Origin: Paraglaciecola mesophila KMM 241
GTDB lineage: Bacteria; Pseudomonadota; Gammaproteobacteria; Enterobacterales; Alteromonadaceae
Reading direction: 5' to 3'
Assembly (NCBI RefSeq): GCF_000315015.1
Contig: NZ_BAEP01000089.1
Span: 62,001-126,000, forward strand
DNA length: 64,000 bases
Positions 17,539 to 26,967 of this stretch are shown piece after piece; within the stretch, counting starts at the first letter, position 1, and each line of letters opens with the position of its first letter. The position numbers and the translations under genes were made by a program. The notes below the pieces were generated by a model that was not told the DNA's origin, did no database searches, and worked only from the letters and a program-made list of their open reading frames with translations.

Positions 17539-17847
17539 ATGCTTAAGTATATACTACAAGACATTATGTCAAACAAACCTAACATTGAAGTGGCCTCAGT
17601 TGAGTCCCACGAAATGAGCCTTTACATTTTGCGCTTAACCATAGCAGGCAAGCAAGGCGTGGTGTATGACAAGTCTACGCTTAGGCCGATGCCATTTAGA
17701 AGTACGGAGCATATTCGTGAAGCACTCAAAGAATGTGATGTCGCTCACGCTGAGTTGATTCACTTGTCACCTTATGACGAAATGATTGGCAACCCAAAAT
17801 CTGAACGCGCTATGGTATTGCCATTCTCAATGCAAAACCAAACATAA
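17539..17847 (+). CDS. DUF6482 family protein
   Basis: A 102-residue soluble protein. ATG 17539 is preceded by TGGAGT at a good distance. The sequence (SLYILRLTIAGKQGVVYD, then an acidic SPYDEMIG near the end) resembles the small DUF6482 proteins of marine gammaproteobacteria, which have no known function. It stands alone, convergent with the 40-residue membrane protein gene that follows. Confidence 0.75.
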   Translation: MLKYILQDIMSNKPNIEVASVESHEMSLYILRLTIAGKQGVVYDKSTLRPMPFRSTEHIREALKECDVAHAELIHLSPYDEMIGNPKSERAMVLPFSMQNQT

Positions 17848-17853
17848 TGAAAC

Positions 17854-17976
17854 TTAGCGATTCTCGATAGTGTTATGTACGAAAAGGTAAGCATAATAAC
17901 AACACAACGCCACGATAACGCCTATACCTAGAATTGAACCCCAAGCAACCGGATCGGTTAATATTAATGCCATCAT
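17854..17976 (-). CDS. Small single-pass membrane protein (40 residues)
   Basis: ATG-ATG at 17976 is preceded eight bases upstream by GAGGGG, an excellent ribosome site. The product starts MMALILTDPVAWGS, then has one strong membrane helix, ILGIGVIVALCCYYAYLF, and a short polar tail HNTIENR. Length, the DPV motif and topology are reminiscent of the tiny DUF3149 membrane proteins, but that assignment is uncertain. Its ribosome site forms one arm of a strong hairpin (17985-18029), which may control translation. Confidence 0.7.
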   Translation of the reverse strand: MMALILTDPVAWGSILGIGVIVALCCYYAYLFVHNTIENR

Positions 17977-17984
17977 GATTATTT

Positions 17985-18029
17985 CCCCTCAGTGATTTGA
18001 TAACGTAATGCTAGCGGATCGCTGAGGGG
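17985..18029 (-). promoter_or_regulatory. Hairpin masking the ribosome binding site of the 40-residue gene
   Basis: On the minus strand CCCCTCAGCGAT pairs with ATCACTGAGGGG (11 of 12 base pairs) across a loop of about 21 bases. The second arm contains the GAGGGG ribosome site. No T run follows, so it does not look like a terminator for the AI-2E gene upstream. A translational switch such as a thermosensor or protein-bound operator is an inference. Confidence 0.55.
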
Positions 18030-18061
18030 CAGAATTGATCTGAATCAATTTTTACAATGGC

Positions 18062-19186
18062 TTATTGGCTTTTCGCTTCGATGATTTTTAACCAGTGAGT
18101 CCAGATACTTAATTGGGCCAGCGTTAACTTTATGCACACTAACAAGGGTACTGCTAACAAAACGCCGACTGCACCCCACAACCAACCCCAGACCAACAAC
18201 CACAAGACAACGATAAGCGGATTAAGCTGCATATTGCGTCCTAATACGGTAGGGGTAACAAACTGGGACTCAACAAGATTTAACCCAAAGTAAACGGCTG
18301 GTGGAATGAGCGCAGTCACTTGCACGCCAAACTGAACTAAGCCTGCGAGGGTTAAAATGGTTGCTCCAATAAGTGAGCCCACATAAGGAATAAAGTTTAA
18401 TAGACCTGCCAACACGCCCCAAAGTAGCGCATCTTCAATGCCGATTAAGTACAAAACGAAAGCCGTGCTCAGGCCAAGGCCGGCGTTAATAATACTGACG
18501 GTCACAATATAGCGAGATAGCTCTTTTTGAATAGTTGCCACTAGGCATCGAGCTTGGTCCTTATCGGTGATTTTCGGAAAGTGCTGGATAAACGCTTCAA
18601 ATAATTGAGGGCCAAAAATAAGCAAGAAAAGGGTTAAAATGATCCCTGTCATAAGCTGAGCCAATATCAACGGAGTACTTGATAGCACAGAGAGCATGAT
18701 CTCTAACCCCCCTTGCTTTAAGCGTTGAGACATCACGTTTTCATCTTTCTCAACGGGCCCCTGTTCTGCCTTATTTTTGAATAAACCGAAGAAGCTAAAT
18801 TCATCATCATCGGCTTTAGCCGGCACATTACTTTCGTTTTCACCTTCCATGGCATCACTGATTGAATCGAGTTGCTCGGTAACATGCTGGGTCAACTCTG
18901 GTACTAGCTTGGCCCATTTTTGTGCGGGCTCGGCTAGTTCTGCACCAAGAAACGTAAAAGGCGCTATCAAGGTTGAAACGAGCAAAAATGCAGACACTGT
19001 TCGAGGAACATGTAAACCTTGTAGCGCAGCGACAAGTGGGCTCAAAAGCAGTGCTATAAGTGAAGTAACAACCAGAGGCATTAATAGACTTTGAGTGAAA
19101 TACAGCGTGTATAAAACGCCTAAGAAAAGTAACCAAACCGCAGGTTCGGTTCTTTTTGCCCCCGGTTGACCAGAAAGTGTTGCCAT
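18062..19186 (-). CDS. AI-2E family transporter (PerM/YdiK-like membrane protein)
   Basis: A 374-residue protein with about eight membrane helices, including paired helices near residues 20-70, a soluble acidic insertion at about 110-140, and helices from 160 to the end. Conserved family features are the FIPYVGSLIGA loop and the NLVESQFVTPTVLGR segment before the final helices. The family exports or exchanges diverse small molecules or ions, and AI-2 transport is shown for few members. It is a single gene. Confidence 0.9.
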   Translation of the reverse strand: MATLSGQPGAKRTEPAVWLLFLGVLYTLYFTQSLLMPLVVTSLIALLLSPLVAALQGLHVPRTVSAFLLVSTLIAPFTFLGAELAEPAQKWAKLVPELTQHVTEQLDSISDAMEGENESNVPAKADDDEFSFFGLFKNKAEQGPVEKDENVMSQRLKQGGLEIMLSVLSSTPLILAQLMTGIILTLFLLIFGPQLFEAFIQHFPKITDKDQARCLVATIQKELSRYIVTVSIINAGLGLSTAFVLYLIGIEDALLWGVLAGLLNFIPYVGSLIGATILTLAGLVQFGVQVTALIPPAVYFGLNLVESQFVTPTVLGRNMQLNPLIVVLWLLVWGWLWGAVGVLLAVPLLVCIKLTLAQLSIWTHWLKIIEAKSQ

Positions 19187-19250
19187 TGATATCTCTTAGA
19201 ATGTAGGTAATTGTTTATAGAATACACGGGAAATGTATTTGGTGAGATAT

Positions 19251-19276
19251 AAAAATGCCCGTTAGAACTTTCGGGC
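19251..19276 (-). terminator. Terminator after the M1 peptidase / DUF6702 pair
   Basis: On the minus strand GCCCG and CGGGC pair across a ten-base loop, followed by ATTTTTATA. It lies about 35 bases past the DUF6702 stop. Confidence 0.75.
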
Positions 19277-19309
19277 GTTGACGTGTTTTTTGTTATGCGT
19301 TTGACTTAA

Positions 19310-19816
19310 TCAATGATGCCCAAACTCAACCTTTAAAAGCTCAATAGAATCTTCAAAAGTCAGGGTTTGAATATCACCCTTACCTTCTACATTGATGGTA
19401 TTGATTTGGCTGGGCCATAAATCACGCAAGGCGTTGTGGCTAATCACTAGATTATCTAATTGCTCAGGCTCAGCCGTTTCTTGATACACCCAGAAGAATT
19501 TGCCTTCTATTTCAAAGCCAGCGGATTTAAGTGGTATTGATTGGCCACCTTCTTTGCTCATAGCAAAGCGTTTACTCACGTAACCGCTAAATTGCTGTTG
19601 GGTTTTGGCTGAGCCAATAATGTCCGCATTTTTACCAAAAATATGCCGTACAGCATGCTCTGCGTCATGCAGGCTAAACCTATGCATCACTTCTATGTTT
19701 TCAGTGCGAGGGTTAAACAACACGGTACTAATGGCTGTTTTCTGTTGATGTGCAAAAACCGCACTTGTTGCTATTAGCAACAAGGCGGTTAACGTACGTA
19801 TGAACAATTTAGGCAT
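19310..19816 (-). CDS. DUF6702 family exported protein
   Basis: A 168-residue protein with a signal peptide (residues 1-22, ending SAVFA) and a HQQKTAIS strand that begins the mature chain, as in DUF6702 proteins. The function is unknown. It begins two bases after the stop of the M1 peptidase gene, so it is almost certainly co-transcribed and may act with that enzyme in the periplasm. Confidence 0.8.
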   Translation of the reverse strand: MPKLFIRTLTALLLIATSAVFAHQQKTAISTVLFNPRTENIEVMHRFSLHDAEHAVRHIFGKNADIIGSAKTQQQFSGYVSKRFAMSKEGGQSIPLKSAGFEIEGKFFWVYQETAEPEQLDNLVISHNALRDLWPSQINTINVEGKGDIQTLTFEDSIELLKVEFGHH

Positions 19817-19818
19817 GA

Positions 19819-22269
19819 CTAGTCATCATTCTCGTCTTCGTCATCACTTTTAAGCTCGGTCTTGATGTCTTGCATGATATCGCGAGACACTTTTTTGGTG
19901 CTCTTCTTCGCTTTGTAAGCTTCGATACGTGAAGGAATAATCTTACGAGGGTAATCATTGTTGCTTACATCTACGTCGGCGGTTTCCCAGCGCGGATCGA
20001 CTGAAACGCTAACCAACTCTTTGTCCTTGTCAGTCACGATTAGTTTACTCACCGCTTTAGGGGTACGACGCCAAATTTCAGCTGGGATGTATTGATTATC
20101 CTTGCTGCCATCGGCAAAGGTAAGCTCAAGAATGATTGGCATGACCAAGCCACCTTTGTTCGAGAAATCAAGCACGTAATAGTTTTTATCTTCTTCCACG
20201 GCGCGATCAAACGCAGTGCGTTCCCAAGGCTCAAGGTCTTTCAGAAATTTGTTGTATTTATTACGCTCTTTGTTGGTCACTGTGAAGCGATCATTCTCGT
20301 CATAGAAGTCGGTAATGTCTGAGAATCTGTCAACCCAAAGCTCTTTACCTTCGGCTTTGTTACGCTCGTCGGTCAAAGACAAAGGCTTATCTAACTCTTC
20401 TTGGCGCTGACGGTCGAAGTCGATGTCTGGATTTTTGGTGTCTAAACGCAGTTTAGAGATTTTATCCAATGAGATATCAACGTGATCTGTGGTGTAAAAC
20501 CAACCACGCCAGAACCAATCTAAATCAACACCACTGGCTTCTTCCATGGTGCGGAAAAAGTCTGAAGGTGTTGGGCGCTTGAACATCCAGCGTTGGGCGT
20601 ATTCTTTAAAAGCAAAATCAAATAGCTCACGACCAAGAATAGTTTCACGCAATATATTAAGGGCAACGGCTGGTTTGGTATACGCGTTAGGGCCAAGGTG
20701 CAATACGCTATCAGACTGGGTCATCACAGGCACCTGCGATGAAGATTTCATGTAACCTACTACATCACGCGGCTCCACACCCCAAGGAATGGTTGGATCC
20801 CATTCGCGACCAGCAACGCCGTCTAAAAAGCTGTTTAGCCCTTCATCCATCCATGACCATTGACGCTCATCTGAGTTAACAATCATTGGGAAGTAGTTAT
20901 GCCCCACCTCGTGAATAACCACGCCAATCAAGAAACGTTTTTCAGCTTGTGAATAGGTGCGGCTGCCGTCGTCCTGTAATTCAGTACGTGGGCCGTTGAA
21001 TGAAATCATTGGGTATTCCATACCACCGACAGGGCCGTTTACCGATTGCGCCGTTGGGTAGGGGTAATCAAACGAAAAGCGAGAGTACACATCTAATGTA
21101 TGTACTACTGATTCAGTCGAATACTTCTTCCACAAATCGCCGCCTTCTTTAGGATAAAAAGACATCGCCATGACTAAAGACTGCTCTGAACCTTTCTGTG
21201 GATGGCCTTTGGCATCCCACATGAACTTACGTGACGATGCCCATGCAAAATCGCGTACATTTTGAGCGCTGAATTTCCAGGTTTTTTCTTTGCTGGTTCC
21301 GGCCTTTTCGTTTTCCAATGCTTCATCAGCCGTTACGACAAACACAGGACGTTTTGCGGTTTCAGCTTCTTTCAAACGCTTACGTTGAGTTGAAGTAAGT
21401 ACTTGCTTAGGATTTTGTAGCACACCTGTAGAGCTTACGATGTGATCCGCTGGAACGGTCATTTCAACATCATAATCACCGAACTCGAGAGTGAATTCGC
21501 CACGACCAATAAACTCTTTATTGGTCCATGCTTCGTAGTCGGTATAAGCGTGTAGGCGTGGGAACCACTGGGCAAGCAAGAATATATCGTTACCGCCATC
21601 ACGTTCGTCATCAGGGAAGTGCTCATAACCAGAACGAGCTGATACGGCATCTTCTTCCACTATGTTGTAAGCAAAATCAATCGCAAAATCGACAGTCTTT
21701 CCAGGCGCTAAAGGCTGCGCCAAATCTATGCGCATATTCGTACCGACAATAACGTGGTGCAGCTTAGAACCAGTAGAATCAACGACCTTTTGAATGTCGT
21801 AGCCAAGTTCATGATCAGCCACGAATTGGTCTCGGCGCAATGCGGCTAAGCTCAATTGTGCTGGCTTACTGCCAGTTGCCCCTTGAGTGGCAGGACCACG
21901 AGCCCCAATGCCACCAAAGGTGGTAGTCATTGCTGACATGGAGTCATTTCTGAATTTATTTTGATCTAACTGCAGCCACAAATATCTTAACGTGTCAGGC
22001 GAATTATTTTTATAGGTAATGGTTTCGCTGGCTTCTAAACGACGCTTTTCTTCGTTTAAATGCACTTTTATTTTGTAGTCTACAGCTTGTTGCCAATATT
22101 GATGACCCGGTTGCCCCGCGGCATTTCGGTATACATTTGGCGTGGGAAGTGACTCATCTAACTGGCGGAACTTATCTTTAAAGTCGCCTTTGGTTTGTTC
22201 GATAGCGGCATTAGCAGCACTGACCGATAACAGCGAAATTAACGCTGTAGTGATTATTTTATTAAACAT
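19819..22269 (-). CDS. Exported M1 family metallopeptidase
   Basis: An 816-residue gluzincin aminopeptidase-like protein. ATG 22269, preceded by AGGGAA, opens a clean signal peptide (ending AANA); the longer in-frame start at 22323 lacks this context. The zinc site is HEVGHNYFP, with a downstream Glu in WMDEGLNSF, the HExxH-18-E spacing of M1 enzymes. The GGMEYPMI motif, the equivalent of GAMEN, binds the substrate N-terminus. A C-terminal part of about 200 residues is rich in charged residues and ends in an acidic DEDENDD tail. It probably degrades peptides in the periplasm. It is followed directly by DUF6702. Confidence 0.9.
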   Translation of the reverse strand: MFNKIITTALISLLSVSAANAAIEQTKGDFKDKFRQLDESLPTPNVYRNAAGQPGHQYWQQAVDYKIKVHLNEEKRRLEASETITYKNNSPDTLRYLWLQLDQNKFRNDSMSAMTTTFGGIGARGPATQGATGSKPAQLSLAALRRDQFVADHELGYDIQKVVDSTGSKLHHVIVGTNMRIDLAQPLAPGKTVDFAIDFAYNIVEEDAVSARSGYEHFPDDERDGGNDIFLLAQWFPRLHAYTDYEAWTNKEFIGRGEFTLEFGDYDVEMTVPADHIVSSTGVLQNPKQVLTSTQRKRLKEAETAKRPVFVVTADEALENEKAGTSKEKTWKFSAQNVRDFAWASSRKFMWDAKGHPQKGSEQSLVMAMSFYPKEGGDLWKKYSTESVVHTLDVYSRFSFDYPYPTAQSVNGPVGGMEYPMISFNGPRTELQDDGSRTYSQAEKRFLIGVVIHEVGHNYFPMIVNSDERQWSWMDEGLNSFLDGVAGREWDPTIPWGVEPRDVVGYMKSSSQVPVMTQSDSVLHLGPNAYTKPAVALNILRETILGRELFDFAFKEYAQRWMFKRPTPSDFFRTMEEASGVDLDWFWRGWFYTTDHVDISLDKISKLRLDTKNPDIDFDRQRQEELDKPLSLTDERNKAEGKELWVDRFSDITDFYDENDRFTVTNKERNKYNKFLKDLEPWERTAFDRAVEEDKNYYVLDFSNKGGLVMPIILELTFADGSKDNQYIPAEIWRRTPKAVSKLIVTDKDKELVSVSVDPRWETADVDVSNNDYPRKIIPSRIEAYKAKKSTKKVSRDIMQDIKTELKSDDEDENDD

Positions 22270-22550
22270 TTTATTCCCTGACTTTGTATTTCGAGCTGCA
22301 TTGAATTCGTTATTATTTTTCACCGCAGCTGGGCATAATATTATAAATACAAGCTAAGATCTCGCCGCAGACTTATATGTGTTGAACTTGTTTGTAAGAA
22401 AATTGTACAGCTTGCTGAACGTATAGTTTTAAGCACTTCATATCATTTGACATATTTTGTACCTAAAAGGCCATAGCTTATAACGACTAATGCTTGTTTC
22501 TAGGCGGGTTTGTCGTACTCTAAAGGCATATTAACTCGGTAGGATTTCTC

Positions 22551-23648
22551 ATGTCACAACTCTCGTGGCAACGGGCCGTTATCAAAGTCGGTAGTGCCCT
22601 AATCGCCCCTGATGGTAAAGCGTGTAGTAGTAAATACTTATTACCCATAGCGCAATTTATTGTGACCAGCCGCGCTCAGGGGAAAGAAGTGATTTTAGTC
22701 TCTTCAGGCAGTGTTGCCGCTGGGCGCAGTAAAATAGGTTATAAACATCACCCATCGATCGCTGAAAAACAGGCGATGGCTGCGATTGGGCAAACTCATA
22801 TGATGGCGAATTGGGCGCGTTTATTTGATTTCGACTGCGCACAAATTTTGCTAACGTCTGATGATCTGCATAATCGCACGCGCTACGTCAATATCAAAAA
22901 CACCTTACGAGAACTACTGCGTAACAATGCCCTGCCGATTGTGAATGAAAACGACACGGTTGCTATCAATGAACTAAAAGTAGGCGACAATGATAATTTA
23001 GCGGCTTATACCGCGTTAGTTGCCCAAGCTGATAGCTTGATTATTTGTTCTGATATTGATGGCTTGTATGAAGCAGATCCAAGGAGAAATCCACTTGCCA
23101 AATTCATTCCTACAGTACATGAGATTGACCAAAGTATTCATGACTTAGCCGGTGGCGCAGGCACGAGCGTAGGGACTGGAGGCATGCGCACCAAAATTCA
23201 GGCTGCGGAAAAGTGCGCTAAAAGTGGGATTCAAACGTTAATCGTCAATGGGCGCAATCCAGATGTGTTCGAGCAACTTGCCCAAGGGCGACAGCCCGGA
23301 ACGTTATTTTTGCCCAGTAAAAACCGAGACAGTGCTCGTACTCAGTGGTTACGGCATACGTTGCGCTCAAAAGGCACGTTAGTCATTGATGATGGTGCAC
23401 AAAAGGCGCTGATCCACAAAGGCGCGTCGTTGCTGCCTTCAGGTATTACCAGTGTTCTAGGCTCGTTTAAACCCGGTGAAGCAGTTGATATTCGGTTCAA
23501 AGACCAGATAATAGCTAAAGGCCTTTCCTTATATGGCAATAGTGAATTGCAGCAAATAAAGGGGCAACGAAGCGATAGAATCGAACCTATTCTTGGTTAT
23601 TCATCAGGTGAGGTTGCCATTCATCGTGACGATTTGGTTTTACGCTAG
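22551..23648 (+). CDS. proB: Glutamate 5-kinase
   Basis: A 365-residue enzyme catalysing ATP-dependent phosphorylation of glutamate, the first step of proline synthesis. The amino-acid kinase domain shows KVGSALI at the N-terminus, VSSGSVAAGRSKIGY, NENDTVAINELKVGDND and the GGMRTKIQAA loop. A PUA domain follows from about residue 275. Length matches E. coli ProB (367). proA starts 48 bases later, so this is a proBA operon. Proline feedback inhibition is known for the family. Confidence 0.97.
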   Translation: MSQLSWQRAVIKVGSALIAPDGKACSSKYLLPIAQFIVTSRAQGKEVILVSSGSVAAGRSKIGYKHHPSIAEKQAMAAIGQTHMMANWARLFDFDCAQILLTSDDLHNRTRYVNIKNTLRELLRNNALPIVNENDTVAINELKVGDNDNLAAYTALVAQADSLIICSDIDGLYEADPRRNPLAKFIPTVHEIDQSIHDLAGGAGTSVGTGGMRTKIQAAEKCAKSGIQTLIVNGRNPDVFEQLAQGRQPGTLFLPSKNRDSARTQWLRHTLRSKGTLVIDDGAQKALIHKGASLLPSGITSVLGSFKPGEAVDIRFKDQIIAKGLSLYGNSELQQIKGQRSDRIEPILGYSSGEVAIHRDDLVLR

Positions 23649-23696
23649 CTATCGCGGTTTAACGAAGTTTAATATCAATTTAAAAGGTGTTTAAGA

Positions 23697-24947
23697 ATGG
23701 AATTTTCAATCGCACAAGCGGCCAAAGCGGCACGTATTGCCTCGCGTCAGGTAGCTAAACTGTCTGCCACTCAAAAAGAGACACTGTTAAAAGACATCGC
23801 AGAGCGTATGTTGGCGCAAACTGAAACCATTATTTTAGCCAATGAGAAAGATTTGGCGGCAGGGCGAGATAACAATTTAGATGATGCCATGCTCGACCGT
23901 TTATTACTGACGCCGCAGCGCATCCAAGGCATTGCAAATGCGGTTTTTGATATCGCTGCTCAAGCAGATCCCGTGGGCAGCATTGACCATATGCAACAAA
24001 TGCCTAGCGGCATTCAAGTGGGAAGAATGCGTATTCCCCTCGGCGTGATCGCTATGATTTACGAGTCTCGCCCGAATGTAACTATTGATGCCGCAGCGTT
24101 ATGCCTAAAAGCTGGTAATGCGGTTGTATTGCGCGGTGGTAAAGAAGCGCTTCATTCGAACTTAGCGCTCGCTGCGTGTATAAGTTATGCCTTAGAGAAG
24201 CACGAAATTGATCCTGCTGCGGTGGTTGTTGTGCCAAACCCTGACAGAGCAGTCATGAATGAGCTAATGACCCTCAACGAAGATATTGATTTGATTATTC
24301 CACGGGGCGGCGAAGGTCTGATTCGGTTTGTAAGCGAAAATAGCAGAATACCAGTGATCCAGCATTACAAGGGCGTGTGTCATTTATATGTGGATGATGC
24401 CGCTGATGAAAATAAGGCACTCAACCTACTAAAGAACGGTAAAACTCAGCGCACAGGCGTATGTAACTCACTTGAGACATTATTAGTGCATCAAGATATC
24501 GCCCCAACGTTTATGCCAAAGGTGAAAGCGTTGTTTAACGAGCATAAAGTGAAAGTTCATGGCTGCGAGCGTAGCCTTCAATATTTTGATAATGCATCCC
24601 TTGCGACAGAAGATGATTGGCATGCTGAGTACTTAGCGATGGAAATCGCAGTGCGTATAGTAGATGAGTTTGATGCTGCAATAGAGCACATTGAAACATA
24701 CAGCTCAGGGCATACGGAGGTGATTGCCACGCAAGACTTCAGCCGAGCTCAGCAATTTATTCGTACTTTGAATTCAGCGGTGGTGATGGCTAATGCGTCA
24801 TCGCGTTTCTCGGATGGCGGCGAATTAGGTTTAGGCGCAGAAATAGGCATTTCTACAAGCAAACTACACGCTTACGGACCTATGGGCGCTGAGTCGCTAA
24901 CCACACAAAAATTTATTGTGTTGGGTGATGGTGAAGTACGCGGGTAG
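23697..24947 (+). CDS. proA: Gamma-glutamyl phosphate reductase
   Basis: A 416-residue NADPH-dependent enzyme that reduces glutamyl-5-phosphate to the semialdehyde. It carries the aldehyde dehydrogenase fold with the catalytic Cys in RTGVCNSLETLL, the IYESRPNVTIDAA segment and the PRGGEGLIRFV loop. ATG 23697 has an AAAAGGTG-type ribosome site. It is second in proBA. Confidence 0.97.
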   Translation: MEFSIAQAAKAARIASRQVAKLSATQKETLLKDIAERMLAQTETIILANEKDLAAGRDNNLDDAMLDRLLLTPQRIQGIANAVFDIAAQADPVGSIDHMQQMPSGIQVGRMRIPLGVIAMIYESRPNVTIDAAALCLKAGNAVVLRGGKEALHSNLALAACISYALEKHEIDPAAVVVVPNPDRAVMNELMTLNEDIDLIIPRGGEGLIRFVSENSRIPVIQHYKGVCHLYVDDAADENKALNLLKNGKTQRTGVCNSLETLLVHQDIAPTFMPKVKALFNEHKVKVHGCERSLQYFDNASLATEDDWHAEYLAMEIAVRIVDEFDAAIEHIETYSSGHTEVIATQDFSRAQQFIRTLNSAVVMANASSRFSDGGELGLGAEIGISTSKLHAYGPMGAESLTTQKFIVLGDGEVRG

Positions 24948-25430
24948 CTATTTAATTAGCCTATTTGAGCTTTTTATAAATATGATCAGGGCGCAGAACT
25001 CGGTCCCTGTTTCACTTGGAGTTAACAGTGTATAAAGTGTTAGCGGCATGGCTGCTTACTTTTTCCCGAGCTTGGCTATATGTGAATGATAAGTGCACTC
25101 TGGTGGCCGTTGTCACCGGGCGCATAAGCATTTTTCGGCCAATATACGCACTAGGCGACTTCATTACGTCTTCGATGAACCGCTGTTCGTTCGCTATACA
25201 GCATGCGGTTAGTGTGTACTTGCTTACTTTTGTTTCATGCTTTTTTCATAGCATTTATTCATTTAAAATCAGATGTTTAATCGCAGTTGATAATTTAGCA
25301 TCTTTCCTTGGCCAATTCTCCGCTGCTTGTTTCACCGGCTGCTTATTCCAGTCCCAAGCGCAATTTCTCGTGTCTTCAGCTCATGGCAAGGTTAAACCCC
25401 ATTCTATCGCAACTTTAAAAGGTAATTTTT
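24948..25430. other. 483-base gap with a doubtful open frame
   Basis: Between proA and the NADH dehydrogenase gene. A frame from 25016 (TTG) or 25028 (GTG, seven bases after GGAG) runs without stops to 25474, overlapping the next gene by 44 bases. Its translation is Cys- and Ser-rich without a recognisable domain, and I do not call it a gene. The region may be a long leader or promoter region. Confidence 0.4.
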
Positions 25431-26723
25431 ATGAAACGAATAGTCGTTGTAGGCGGCGGGGCGGGTGGTCTTGAGTTAGTTGCTCAGCTAAGCCGATATT
25501 GTCGTAAGCACGCAGCTGTGGAGCTGGTCTTAGTCGATAAGGTCAGAACACATGTATGGAAGCCACTTTTGCATGAAGTGGCTGCCGGCATTATTGATAA
25601 AAACTCCGATGGTGTAGACTATCGTATTCACGCCAGTCGTCTTAAATACGAGTTCCAGCAAGGCACGTTGAAAGGCATAGATGAACAAAATAAATCGATA
25701 GCACTGGACGCACTGTATGACGAAGAAGGTCAGTTAATTCTGCCCGAGCGCAGTATCGAATACGACATACTCGTGTTAGCGATTGGCAGTGTGAGTAACG
25801 ATTTTGGTACGCCAGGCGTGAAAGAGCACAGTTATTTCTTGGATTCTTTAGAACAAGCTGAGCGTTTCCATCGGGCGTTGCTCAATCAAATGTTGAAGGT
25901 CAACCAGCCTAATACACAGCAATCAATGCTACGTGTATCGATAGTCGGGGCTGGCGCCACTGGCACCGAGTTAGCAGCGCAGTTGCATCACGTTGCAAAT
26001 TTATCTCGCGCTTATGGTATGCCTGCCATGTCGGCACAGCGTTTAGAAATTTCGATCATCGAAGCTGGCCCTAGAATATTGCCTGCACTGCCAGAGCGTA
26101 TCGCTTATGCGGCCAAAAACGCGCTACAAAAAATTGGTGTGAAATTATATGAAGACACTAAAGTAACTAGGGCTGAGAAAAATGGATTTGTCACTGCTGA
26201 CGACGAACTCATCGAAGCGGACTTAATGGTTTGGGCGGCAGGTGTTAAAGCGCCGAACCTGATCAAAGAGCTTGATATGTTTGAAACCAATCGTGCGCAG
26301 CAAGTCCTTGTTGATCCGCAACTGAGGGCCAAAAACCATCAAGATATATACGTGCTGGGTGATTGCTGTGCGTTTCAGCAAGAAGACGGTACTTGGGTCC
26401 CCCCTCGTGCGCAATCTGCTCATCAAATGGCATCAACAGTGTACAAAAATATAGTTAATCAACTCCAAGGTAAGGAGTTTGAAAACTATCAATACAGTGA
26501 TTATGGTTCCCTCGTTCATCTGAGTAAGTACAGCACAGTAGGCAGCTTAATGGGCAATCTGTCTAACAGCAGCATGTTCGTGGAAGGTAAGCTCGCGCGC
26601 TTGGTGTATACTTCACTGTATAGCATGCATCAGTTCGCGGTGCATGGTTGGTTAAAAGCAACCTTAACCATGCTTAGCCGCAGAGTCAGCAAATTCGTTG
26701 GGCCAAAACTGAAATTACATTAA
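25431..26723 (+). CDS. ndh: Type II NADH dehydrogenase (NAD(P)/FAD-dependent oxidoreductase)
   Basis: A 430-residue, membrane-associated, non-proton-pumping NADH:quinone oxidoreductase. The FAD site is VVVGGGAGGLEL at residues 4-15, and the NAD site is VSIVGAGATGTELAAQL mid-protein. The second flavin motif is YVLGDCCAF near residue 310. The C-terminal region (LYSMHQFAVHGW...) supplies the amphipathic membrane anchor seen in E. coli Ndh. ATG 25431 follows AAAAGGT. It is a single gene ended by a strong terminator. Confidence 0.92.
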   Translation: MKRIVVVGGGAGGLELVAQLSRYCRKHAAVELVLVDKVRTHVWKPLLHEVAAGIIDKNSDGVDYRIHASRLKYEFQQGTLKGIDEQNKSIALDALYDEEGQLILPERSIEYDILVLAIGSVSNDFGTPGVKEHSYFLDSLEQAERFHRALLNQMLKVNQPNTQQSMLRVSIVGAGATGTELAAQLHHVANLSRAYGMPAMSAQRLEISIIEAGPRILPALPERIAYAAKNALQKIGVKLYEDTKVTRAEKNGFVTADDELIEADLMVWAAGVKAPNLIKELDMFETNRAQQVLVDPQLRAKNHQDIYVLGDCCAFQQEDGTWVPPRAQSAHQMASTVYKNIVNQLQGKEFENYQYSDYGSLVHLSKYSTVGSLMGNLSNSSMFVEGKLARLVYTSLYSMHQFAVHGWLKATLTMLSRRVSKFVGPKLKLH

Positions 26724-26742
26724 CATAACAATGAGTTACCCG

Positions 26743-26768
26743 AGCCAAGCATTCGTCTTGGCTTTTTT
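26743..26768 (+). terminator. Rho-independent terminator after ndh
   Basis: AGCCAAG and CTTGGCT pair across a seven-base loop, and T6 follows immediately. Confidence 0.9.
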
Positions 26769-26967
26769 CCACTACCTAAAACCCACTCAAAGAGTATTTA
26801 ATTAACCTCACATTTCACAATATCTGTCAAATAATTTTACATTTCGAATTTTCGGAATCTCGATTTGAACGCTAAGTATTTGTTTTTAAAAAGATTTAAA
26901 CTAATGGTCTAGTAATTGCTATTGCGCATCTCAGAATGATTTCGATGTAAACAAAAGGATGTAATAA

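Noticed and set aside
25016-25474. Open frame of 152 residues before ndh
   Set aside because: No recognisable domain, Cys/Ser-rich odd composition, and a 44-base overlap with the confident ndh start.
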